Below, one piece after another: positions 24,365-31,717 of a stretch of DNA of 64,000 bases. The DNA lies in assembly GCF_900107045.1 (NCBI RefSeq), contig NZ_FNON01000005.1, positions 761,218-825,217 on the forward strand. Reading direction: 5' to 3'. A model generated the notes under the pieces. It was not told the origin of the DNA. It did no database searches and was given only the letters and a program-made list of their open reading frames with translations. The translations under genes and the position numbers were made by a program. The first letter of the stretch is position 1; every line of letters begins with the position of its first letter. Origin of the DNA: Amycolatopsis xylanica (GTDB lineage: Bacteria > Actinomycetota > Actinomycetes > Mycobacteriales > Pseudonocardiaceae).

Positions 24365-26002
24365 TTAGACGGTAGCGAAGCGGCGTGGGTCGGCGGAATA
24401 GGTTTCGAGTGCGTCGTACTTCTGGCGGAGCTGTCGCTTGAGGACTTTCCCGGTGACACCGACCGGCACGCCTGCGTCGCTGATCTCCAGCACGCCGAGC
24501 CGCGGATGCCCCGCGGCGTCGAGTGCCTCGTTCGCGAGCAGGAGCAGCTTCTCGGCTTCGACGACCACGTCATCGCCGATGCTCACCAGCGCCACCGGGG
24601 TGACGGCGCCGTCGTGCTTGCCCGCCACGACCGAGGCGTCCACGACCTCGGGCACGCCGGAGAGGATGGCCTCCTCCATCGACACCGAGTAGCCGACACC
24701 GTGTGGCGTCTCGATCACGTCGGCGGAGCGGTCGACCAGGAAGTGGTCGCCGTTCTCGTCGCGGTAGGCGTTGTCGCCGGTGAGCCAGTACCCGGCGAGG
24801 CGGCTGCTGTAGGTGATGTCGGCGTTGGCCCAGTAGCCCGGGGTGATCGCCGGGCCGCGTGCGCCGAGCAGGCCGATCTCGTTGTCGGCCGCGATCGTGC
24901 CGTCGGCGCGCAGCACGACCACCTCGGCGACACCGACCGGTTTGCCCGCGCAGCGGTCGTTGCGTGCGGTGCTCAGGTTGCGGATCTTGAGCAGTACGCC
25001 CCAGCCGAGCTCGGTGGTGCCCAGCCGGTCGAGAAACACCGACGGCGGCTTGTGTGGACTGCGCAAACCGAGGATGTGCTTGATATGCGTCTCGTGCACG
25101 GCGTCCCCAATGGACACCCAGACGTTCACTGAGTCGACCGAACCCGGTTTGATCTCCAGCCCGGGAATCTCGGCGTAGGCGTGCGCGAACGACATCACCG
25201 CGCTCGGCTTCTGCTGGACGACGCAGTCGACGAGTTCCGCGGCGCAGCGGTCGAACGCGGCCACCGTGTTGGCGCCCGCCAGCACCGCGTACGCCGTGTA
25301 CGCGATACAGCCGAGATGTGACTGGGGGAGCGAGGTCATGGTGACCGCACCCGGGAACTCCTTGTGGTCGACCAGCCGGAACTTCGGACCAGCCACAATG
25401 GACTGATGCGTGTGGACGGTCGGCTTCGGCTCGCCGGTCGTGCCCGACGAGTGCAGGATGACCACCGGATCCTCGTTCTTGTGTTGGAACCTGGCCTCGG
25501 ACGGCAGATCGGCGGCCGGGGGAGCGGGCAGCGCCTCGGCCGTGACGATCCAGTTCAGCTCCGGCAGATCGACGAGCCGCGACTCGGTCGTGTACAGCCC
25601 GACCGGCGTGGTCTGCTCGATCAGCGACCGCGCGATGTCCGCCGGCGCGTTGCTGTTGATCAGCACCGCGATCGCGCCGATCTGCGCGAGCGCGTAGAAG
25701 TGCACCGAGTACGCGAACGAGTCGTCGAGGTAGACGGCGACGCGATCGCGCGGCACCACGCCCTGTGCGAGGTACCAGGCCGACCAGTTCTGCACCAGCC
25801 AGTCGAGCTTGAGCAGGCTGAACTCGCAGGTCTCCCAGCCGGGGCTGAGCGGGATCGGGCGTTCCGTGCGCAGGAACGGCAGCTCCGGATGCGGGCTGTA
25901 GGCGATCGCCGACCGCAGCAGGTTGCCGCCGCCGACGGCCGGGTCGGCGGCGAGTTCGGCCCGCCGCCGCGGCGACAGGGTGGTCTCACTCGAGAGTGCC
26001 AT
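24365..26002 (-). CDS. AMP-forming acyl/aminoacyl ligase (ANL superfamily)
   Basis: 545 residues. The P-loop motif SSGTTGEPKP is at 185-194, the substrate/ATP motif FLDRLGTTELGWG about 320-332, YWLTGDNAYRDENG near 410-424, and the C-terminal catalytic Lys in GKVLKRQLRQ. It activates a carboxylic acid as adenylate, then passes it to CoA, a carrier or an amine. No carrier-protein gene is in the operon, so CoA or direct amide formation is more likely. It overlaps neither neighbour but lies 4 bases after one ATP-grasp gene and 11 bases before the other, clearly one operon. Start ATG 26002; the longer open frame is a shadow of the upstream gene. Confidence 0.88.
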   Translation of the reverse strand: MALSSETTLSPRRRAELAADPAVGGGNLLRSAIAYSPHPELPFLRTERPIPLSPGWETCEFSLLKLDWLVQNWSAWYLAQGVVPRDRVAVYLDDSFAYSVHFYALAQIGAIAVLINSNAPADIARSLIEQTTPVGLYTTESRLVDLPELNWIVTAEALPAPPAADLPSEARFQHKNEDPVVILHSSGTTGEPKPTVHTHQSIVAGPKFRLVDHKEFPGAVTMTSLPQSHLGCIAYTAYAVLAGANTVAAFDRCAAELVDCVVQQKPSAVMSFAHAYAEIPGLEIKPGSVDSVNVWVSIGDAVHETHIKHILGLRSPHKPPSVFLDRLGTTELGWGVLLKIRNLSTARNDRCAGKPVGVAEVVVLRADGTIAADNEIGLLGARGPAITPGYWANADITYSSRLAGYWLTGDNAYRDENGDHFLVDRSADVIETPHGVGYSVSMEEAILSGVPEVVDASVVAGKHDGAVTPVALVSIGDDVVVEAEKLLLLANEALDAAGHPRLGVLEISDAGVPVGVTGKVLKRQLRQKYDALETYSADPRRFATV

Positions 26003-26006
26003 CGGA

Positions 26007-27293
26007 CTACCTTTCCGACACGACGTGGACGGTGACCTCACCGGCGAACCACTCGGCGAGCGGCTCGGCCGGGCTGCCGAACGGGACGTCGAACAGCACC
26101 GAACCGGAGCGCTGCTCGCCGTCGGTCTGCGCCCCCAGCACGGCTCCGGGCTGCTGGGTGACGAACACGGCACGGGCTCCGGCGGGTGCGTTCGCGGCCA
26201 CGGGCGCCATCGCGGGGTACCGGTCGTCCCGCTCCACCCAGGAAACCGGGGCGCTGGTGCTGGTCACGTCGACCAGCACACCGTGCGGGTGATCCAGATA
26301 GACCTGCCGGGCGCGACGGCGCGGCGCGGGGTAGTCGGCGGGCTGGCCGAGCGCGAGGTCCAGCATCACCGGCTCCAGCGGCTCGCCCGTCGCCAGGTGC
26401 CACAGGAACGTGATCCCGCCGCCGGGCACCCGGACCGCGACCTCCATCAGCACCGCGCGGCCCTCGGAGATGCGGAACTCCGCGTGCGCGATCCCGTCGC
26501 GGAAGTCCAAGCGCCGCAACACTTCCGCGTTCGCGGCGAACAGCAGGTCCTCGTCGCTCACGGCCAGCTCGGCCGGGCAGGTGTGGCCCATCTCGGTGAA
26601 GAACGACCCCGAGGACTCGTTGGTCTCCTTGGCCGTGACCGCGTTCCAGAACACCTTGCCGTGCTGCACCAGCGATTCGACCGAGAACTCCGGGCCGACG
26701 ACCCGGCTCTCGATCAGCACGATCTCGTCGGCCGGATAGCCTGCGAGAACCTCGGCGAGCCGCTCGCCGTCGTCGACCTGGTAGACGCCCAGGCTGGAGA
26801 ACCGGCCGATCGGCTTGACCACCACCGGGAAGCTGATCTCCGCCGGGTCGACGTCCGCGCGCTCGGCGGGCGTGACCACCCGCCAGTCCGGCGAGTACTC
26901 GGGTAAAGCCGTGCGCTGCAACAGCTTGTTCCGCGAGATCCGGCTCGCGCCCGAGCCCGCGCCCGGCAGCCCGAGCACGTCCGCGACCACCCCGGTCGGC
27001 TCGACGAACAGGTCGCCGATGCACATGGTGCCCTGGACGTCGTAGCGCCGCAGCAGCGGCTGGATACCCGGCATGACCGCGTCGACGGTCGCGTCCGGGA
27101 CCTCGACGACGTCGGCCAGCTGGGACAGTGGATGGCTCGGATCCGCGCGTAACTCGGCGAGCCGCGCGGGGTCGGTGTGCGGGGTGACCACGAGCAGCGG
27201 CGCGTAGCCACGGCGCCGTGCCTCGGTGATGAGCCTGGCCTGCCGCGCGACGATCACGAGGTCGCCGAGGAACAGGAAAGCGGGTGCGCGCAT
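26007..27293 (-). CDS. ATP-grasp carboxylate-amine ligase (second of two)
   Basis: 428 residues. It has an N-terminal nucleotide-fold domain (PAFLFLGDLVIVARQARLITEARRRGY), the ATP-grasp Lys/Gly loop FPVVVKPIGRFSSLGVYQV, the adenine strand IVLIESRVVGPEFSVESL, and the metal-binding AHAEFRISEGRAVLMEVAVRVPGG. It is distinct in sequence from the first ATP-grasp enzyme, so the two probably form different amide bonds. ATG 27293 has GGAGGG upstream. A 76-base gap with a hairpin separates it from the oxygenase gene. Confidence 0.86.
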   Translation of the reverse strand: MRAPAFLFLGDLVIVARQARLITEARRRGYAPLLVVTPHTDPARLAELRADPSHPLSQLADVVEVPDATVDAVMPGIQPLLRRYDVQGTMCIGDLFVEPTGVVADVLGLPGAGSGASRISRNKLLQRTALPEYSPDWRVVTPAERADVDPAEISFPVVVKPIGRFSSLGVYQVDDGERLAEVLAGYPADEIVLIESRVVGPEFSVESLVQHGKVFWNAVTAKETNESSGSFFTEMGHTCPAELAVSDEDLLFAANAEVLRRLDFRDGIAHAEFRISEGRAVLMEVAVRVPGGGITFLWHLATGEPLEPVMLDLALGQPADYPAPRRRARQVYLDHPHGVLVDVTSTSAPVSWVERDDRYPAMAPVAANAPAGARAVFVTQQPGAVLGAQTDGEQRSGSVLFDVPFGSPAEPLAEWFAGEVTVHVVSER

Positions 27294-27315
27294 GGGAAAT
27301 CCCTCCAGAAACGAC

Positions 27316-27350
27316 GAACGCCCCACCCGGGATTCCCGGATGGGGCGTTC
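27316..27350. promoter_or_regulatory. Intercistronic hairpin before second ATP-grasp gene
   Basis: GAACGCCCCA and TGGGGCGTTC form a 10-bp stem, extended inside by a near-palindrome (CCCGGGATTCCCGG). It is the only sizeable gap within the ligase half of the operon. No U tract follows on the minus strand. It may be an mRNA-processing or attenuating element setting the level of the downstream ligases. Confidence 0.5.
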
Positions 27351-27369
27351 TTGGTTGTATGCGGTTGTG

Positions 27370-28335
27370 TCAGCGAATGAGGACGTACCCGTCACCGGGC
27401 CGGTGATCCCGCGACCGCCGGACGTCGGCGGCCACGAACGTGCGTTGCAGCCAGCGATCCGTGCCGTCGTAGCGTGGCCGGAAGGCGGTGCGCCCGTGCA
27501 CCGTCACCCGGTTGTCCACAATGGCCAGATCACCCGGCTCCAGCTTGGTGACCGAGGCGCCGGACGCGAACGCCTCGCCGAGCTCGGCGAGCGCCGCGGC
27601 GGCGCGCGGGGTCAGCGGGGTCGTCGCCGCGAGGTCGACCCGCATGTCCGGGTCGTCCTCCGCGCCGAAGAGCACCGCGTGCGGCGCGGTCGCGCCGTCA
27701 CTTCCCCCGAACGACGGCGGTGGCTCCGTCACGAACTCCTCGTGGAACAAGGCTTCCCGCGTTTCCGTGCTGAGCAGCGGCAGGACCTCGCGGATGCACG
27801 CTGTGCGCAGCCCGGCGACCCGGTCGGGGTCGGCGCGCAGGCACAGCAGCATCACGAAGTCCGGCCGGTGCTCGTGGAACGCGTTCTCGTTGTGGAACGA
27901 GAGCAGCACCGAGCCCGAGTTGCCCTGCATCTCCTCCTGCCCTGGCACCGGCACCACGTTCTGCACCAGCGCGCCCGACTTCTCGGCCTTGAACGCGGCC
28001 GGGTCGCCGAGCCCGCAGGCGACCAGCACCAGCGAAGCCGCCGAGACCGTCGCCGAGCGCTCGACCGAGCCGAGCACCGACGGCGTCACGCCAGGCTCAC
28101 CGATCGGCACCCCGCGCACGAGCAGCGCGCCGCGCGGCCCGGAATGCCTGCGGAACTCCCGCAGCGACCGGCGCAGCGCCAGCGGCAGCAGATCCCAGCC
28201 GCTCCTGGCCTGCGCGACCCAGCCGGGGTCGTCGACCTCGCCCGAACTCAGCGCGCGGGTCACCTGCTCGAACTCGGCCGTGTCGCCCGGTCTGAGGATG
28301 ACCTCGGACGTGGGCGCGTGTGTGACCACTGACAT
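27370..28335 (-). CDS. Fe(II)/2-oxoglutarate-dependent amino acid oxygenase (VioC/AsnO-like)
   Basis: 321 residues of the clavaminate synthase-like group. The iron ligands are His148 and Glu150 (SFHNENAF; HxE, as in VioC and AsnO, not the commoner HxD) and a distal His280 (VTVHGRTAF). Arg298 (WLQRTF) should bind 2-oxoglutarate. Family members hydroxylate the beta or gamma carbon of free or carrier-bound L-amino acids (Arg, Asn, Lys, Glu). In this operon it probably hydroxylates a building block or the assembled product. It begins 11 bases after the MetRS-like stop. Confidence 0.87.
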   Translation of the reverse strand: MSVVTHAPTSEVILRPGDTAEFEQVTRALSSGEVDDPGWVAQARSGWDLLPLALRRSLREFRRHSGPRGALLVRGVPIGEPGVTPSVLGSVERSATVSAASLVLVACGLGDPAAFKAEKSGALVQNVVPVPGQEEMQGNSGSVLLSFHNENAFHEHRPDFVMLLCLRADPDRVAGLRTACIREVLPLLSTETREALFHEEFVTEPPPSFGGSDGATAPHAVLFGAEDDPDMRVDLAATTPLTPRAAAALAELGEAFASGASVTKLEPGDLAIVDNRVTVHGRTAFRPRYDGTDRWLQRTFVAADVRRSRDHRPGDGYVLIR

Positions 28336-28346
28336 CTGTGAATCCC

Positions 28347-29918
28347 CTAGTCACCTATGAGTGGAACGTCGAACGGGGCCACCGCGTACAGCACGGGCGC
28401 TTCCATCTGGAGAGCGAAGCCACCCGCCTCGGCCACGGCGGCGGCGAGGTCGATCAGGATCGGCGATGCGCCGCTGATCAGCGCGCGGACCTCGTAGAAC
28501 AGGTCACCGAGCTGGTCCGGCCGCAGTGCCTCGCGGTTGAGCCGGTCGAGCTGCGCGACGATCAGGTCCGCCGCCCTGGTCAGGCTGTAGCCGGAAAGCT
28601 CGTAGCAGATCCGGAATCGCGAGAGCACCGCTTCCGCGCGTTGCCGGGCGTCGGCGGAGACCGGCAGTTCACGTCCCTCGACACCCGACTGTATGCCTAA
28701 ATCAGCGACCGCCTTGGCGAGCTGGTTCGCCAGCCGGTTCCACGGCTCGGCGAGCCGCCGCCCGGCGACCTTGTCGAGGCCCTCGCGGCTGAAGTTGGTG
28801 CGCTGGTGCTCCGGGCAGCTGACCGCGAGATAGAACCGGATCAGGTCCCTCGGCACCTCTCGGAGCAGGTCCTTCGTGTACAGCACGTGCCCGAGGCTGG
28901 TCGAGAACTTGTCGTTCTCCAGCTCGTAGAACTCGTTGGAGATGATCGTGTCCGGCACCACGTACTTGCCCTCGTGCGCCAGGATCAGCGCCAGGTGCGT
29001 GAGGCCCCAGAAGTACACGTTGTCGAAGCCGATGAAGTAGATGACCTCGGCGTCGTGCTCCGCGCGCCACAGCTCGTGATCGTCTTCGTGCTTCTCGCCG
29101 AGCTGCTCGGCGGCGTACGCGGTGCAGTACATCACCGCCGGGATCCCCTCGACCCAGGCGTTGAGCACCTGGCCTTCGGTCTCCGGGAACGGCGCCGGGA
29201 TGCCCCACGAGATCGGGTACGTGATCGGGAAGTCCGGCAACGGCTTCGCGAGCAGCTCGTCGACGAGCCCGATGGTGTGCGGGCGCAGCCGCTCGCGCTT
29301 CTCGGCGTAGTACGCGATCAGCCGCTCGCGGTACTCCTCCATCGGCAGCACCAGTATCTCGGCTTCCCGGTGCGTGACCACGTCCTCGGGGTCCACAGTG
29401 GACCGAGGCTGCAGCAGCTCGTCGAAGTTGTTCGGGTGCCCGCAGCTCTCGCACAGCCCGCCCCGGCTCTCCACCAGGCAGACCGGGCAATATCCGCAGA
29501 CCAGGCCCTCGACGAGGAACTCGCCGTCGCGCTCCGAGTAGGGCAGCAGCACCTTCTTGAGCCGGAACTTCCCTGCCGCGTGCAGCGCGGTGACGAAGTC
29601 CAGCGACGAGGCGCGGTAGCGGTCGTCGTACGGCGCGAACCCGTCGAGCGAGATCCCCATGTCGACGAGGGTCTGCTTGATGTCGTGCCAGGACTGTCCA
29701 CAAAGGTCTTCGGGGGTACGGCCTTTGCGCCGAGCACTCGCCAGTACGTACGTTTGGCTGTCATCGGTTCCACTCGAGAACACCACCGGACGGCCCAGCG
29801 CCCGCAGATAGCGCGCGTGCACGTCGGCCGCCATGAACGGGCCAGCCAGGTGCCCGACGTGCAGATCGCCGTTCGACGTCGGCGGGGTGTCGATGACGAT
29901 CGCTGTGCGCTGGCTCAC
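28347..29918 (-). CDS. Methionyl-tRNA synthetase-like hydrazine-forming enzyme subunit
   Basis: 523 residues related to class I MetRS but outside a housekeeping context. The HIGH motif is HVGH (20-23), the zinc knuckle is C141-x2-C144-x2-C147 with C156-x2-C159, and KMSKS is replaced by KFSTS (337-341). Its ATG overlaps the stop of the cupin gene (ATGA). In s56-p1 biosynthesis a cupin/MetRS-like fusion (Spb40) joins N6-hydroxylysine to glycine: the MetRS half adenylates the amino acid to form an O-ester and the cupin half rearranges it to the N-N bond. Here the halves are separate genes. The amino acid activated (Gly or another) is not readable from sequence. Confidence 0.87.
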   Translation of the reverse strand: MSQRTAIVIDTPPTSNGDLHVGHLAGPFMAADVHARYLRALGRPVVFSSGTDDSQTYVLASARRKGRTPEDLCGQSWHDIKQTLVDMGISLDGFAPYDDRYRASSLDFVTALHAAGKFRLKKVLLPYSERDGEFLVEGLVCGYCPVCLVESRGGLCESCGHPNNFDELLQPRSTVDPEDVVTHREAEILVLPMEEYRERLIAYYAEKRERLRPHTIGLVDELLAKPLPDFPITYPISWGIPAPFPETEGQVLNAWVEGIPAVMYCTAYAAEQLGEKHEDDHELWRAEHDAEVIYFIGFDNVYFWGLTHLALILAHEGKYVVPDTIISNEFYELENDKFSTSLGHVLYTKDLLREVPRDLIRFYLAVSCPEHQRTNFSREGLDKVAGRRLAEPWNRLANQLAKAVADLGIQSGVEGRELPVSADARQRAEAVLSRFRICYELSGYSLTRAADLIVAQLDRLNREALRPDQLGDLFYEVRALISGASPILIDLAAAVAEAGGFALQMEAPVLYAVAPFDVPLIGD

Positions 29919-30268
29919 TTGTCACGCTCGGCGAACCGCTCGGTCATGTCTTTGTCCCACCAGACCGAGTACATCTGGAAGTCCTCGTCGCCGTCGTTGA
30001 TCACCTGGTGATCGGTGTGCGGCGGGAAGTGCACCACGTCGCCCGGCACGAACTCGGTGCGCTCACCCTGCGATTCGAGGATCGCCTTGCCCGAGATCGC
30101 GATGAAGATCTCGTACTCGTGGTGGGCGTGCTTGACCGACGAGGTGCCGGGGCGGATCACGTTCCAGGCGCCTTCGAACGGCGCGTTGAGGGCGTCCCAC
30201 GGGACCAGGCGCTGGGAATGGTTGTTGTCCGGCCCCAGCCGTTCCCGGTCGAGCTTGCGAATCTCCAC
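29915..30268 (-). CDS. Zinc-binding cupin, putative N-N bond-forming subunit
   Basis: A 117-residue single cupin. Motif 1 reads HAHHEYEIF (His47, His49, Glu53 as likely ligands) with motif 2 PPHTDHQVI (His84/His87). It matches in size and layout the N-terminal cupin half of Spb40-type hydrazine synthetases, which bind zinc and promote 1,2-rearrangement of an aminoacyl-O-hydroxylamine ester to a hydrazine. It lies between the N-monooxygenase (16-base gap) and the MetRS-like gene (4-base overlap), exactly the order expected for this chemistry. On sequence alone it could be any small cupin; the neighbours decide. Confidence 0.86.
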   Translation of the reverse strand: MEIRKLDRERLGPDNNHSQRLVPWDALNAPFEGAWNVIRPGTSSVKHAHHEYEIFIAISGKAILESQGERTEFVPGDVVHFPPHTDHQVINDGDEDFQMYSVWWDKDMTERFAERDK

Positions 30269-30284
30269 TGTCCGTTTTCTCCCT

Positions 30285-31586
30285 CTAGTTGGCCGTTACC
30301 GAGGTGGAAGTCAGCGTGACCGCGCGGCCGGCGCGATCGGCGAGGATGTCGTGCGCGATATCGGATCCGCGCGCGGCGAGCATGCTCAGCAGCGAGTCGC
30401 CGATGCCGTGCGTGGCCTCGTTCACGCCCTGCAGGTAGCAGGCCGCGTCCGCCTGACCGGGGATCTTGAGCCGGTAGTCCCTGGTGACCTCGATCTTCTC
30501 CAGGCCCAGCGAGGCGGCCAGGTCACGCACCATCGTCGGCATCTCCCTGACGAACCCGGTGCCGAGCAGCACCAGGTCACAGCGGAGCTCCTCGACCGTG
30601 CCGGTCCGGCGGTCGGCCAGCTCGAGCACGACCTCGCCGCCCTCTTCGCGCGCCGAGGCGATGTCGGTCATCGTCTCGATGCGCAGCTTGCCCTTGCCGG
30701 TCATGCGGTCGAGGTACACCTGCTTGTACAGATCGTCCAAGGTGGACGCGGCCAGGCCGGAGTAGTTGCTGATGTGCATCTCGCGCAGGATCTGCTCGCG
30801 GGCGTCCGGTGGCGCGTCGAAGAAGTCGTCGACCGCGGAGGGGAAGTACAGCTCGTTCGTGAACTTGCTGTTCTCGTAGGTCTTCAACCCGATCGAGCGC
30901 ATCACCAGCGTCCGGTGACAGCCGGGCAGGTCGTTGCCGACCGCGTCGAACATCTCCGCCGCGCTCTGCGCGCCGCCGATGACCACCACCCGGTACGGCA
31001 CGTCGCCGGGCAGTCCGGCGATCCTCGGCAGGTACTGCGTGCTGTGAATGATCCGATCATCGGGCAGACCGGCGAAGACGGGCGGGATATACGGGTCCCG
31101 CCCGGCGCCGACGACCAAATAGCGGCTGCCGATCGTCGAACCGTCCGCGAGGTGGGTGACCCAGCCGGTCAGCGTGCCATCGGAGTCGCGCCGAGGCTCG
31201 ATCTCCTGACACTCCCGCGCACATTCCAGCCGGACTTTTTCCAGCGAATTCGCCACCCACTGGTGATAATCGGACATCTCCACGCGATAGGGCCAGAAAT
31301 TGCCCATGTTGATGAACTCGTTGAGTCTGCCGATCGAGTGAAGATAGTTGACGAACGAGAATTTGCTGCGCGGGTTGCGCAGGGTGACCAGGTCTTTCAG
31401 GAAGGAAACCTGGCTCTGCGCCTCCGGCAGCAGCATTCCCCGCTGCCAGGCGACCGTCTCGTTCCGCTCGATCACCAGCGATCGTTCGGAGAGGTCATCC
31501 GGTGCTAATTCCTCAATGGCTATGGCGAGGGCCAGGTTGGCAGGCCCTCCGCCGATGGCGAGCAGTTCGAGTGCACGATGAGTCAT
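30285..31586 (-). CDS. L-lysine/L-ornithine N-monooxygenase
   Basis: A 433-residue flavoprotein of the IucD/SidA family. FAD motif GGGPANLAL (about 11-19), NADPH motif VVVIGGAQSAAEMFDA, and the C-terminal LLGTGF and ATHGIGDSLLSMLA are all typical. It hydroxylates the side-chain amine of Lys or Orn to a hydroxylamine. No siderophore NRPS or IucA/C gene is present; instead the cupin and MetRS-like genes follow at once, so the hydroxylamine is most likely the precursor of an N-N bond (compare Spb38). Lys versus Orn cannot be decided by eye. ATG 31586 follows GGGGAG. Confidence 0.9.
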   Translation of the reverse strand: MTHRALELLAIGGGPANLALAIAIEELAPDDLSERSLVIERNETVAWQRGMLLPEAQSQVSFLKDLVTLRNPRSKFSFVNYLHSIGRLNEFINMGNFWPYRVEMSDYHQWVANSLEKVRLECARECQEIEPRRDSDGTLTGWVTHLADGSTIGSRYLVVGAGRDPYIPPVFAGLPDDRIIHSTQYLPRIAGLPGDVPYRVVVIGGAQSAAEMFDAVGNDLPGCHRTLVMRSIGLKTYENSKFTNELYFPSAVDDFFDAPPDAREQILREMHISNYSGLAASTLDDLYKQVYLDRMTGKGKLRIETMTDIASAREEGGEVVLELADRRTGTVEELRCDLVLLGTGFVREMPTMVRDLAASLGLEKIEVTRDYRLKIPGQADAACYLQGVNEATHGIGDSLLSMLAARGSDIAHDILADRAGRAVTLTSTSVTAN

Positions 31587-31717
31587 CCGCTCCCCAGTTT
31601 CAAATGGCTCCGCGAATCGGTGTTCGTCCCAGTGGGCAGGAACGATAGCAAGGAAATCGGCGGCTGCGTACATCTTGATCTCTGGGGCGGGCAGAATGGG
31701 CCGAACGCACCAATTCG

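Noticed and set aside
28347..29918. Housekeeping methionyl-tRNA synthetase (metG)
   Set aside because: Lies in a biosynthetic operon, overlaps a small cupin gene, and has KFSTS in place of KMSKS. The N-monooxygenase-cupin-MetRS order fits hydrazine synthesis better.
30285..31586. Siderophore (hydroxamate) cluster based on the N-monooxygenase
   Set aside because: No NRPS, IucA/IucC synthetase, acyltransferase or siderophore transporter in the window; the cupin and MetRS-like neighbours point elsewhere.
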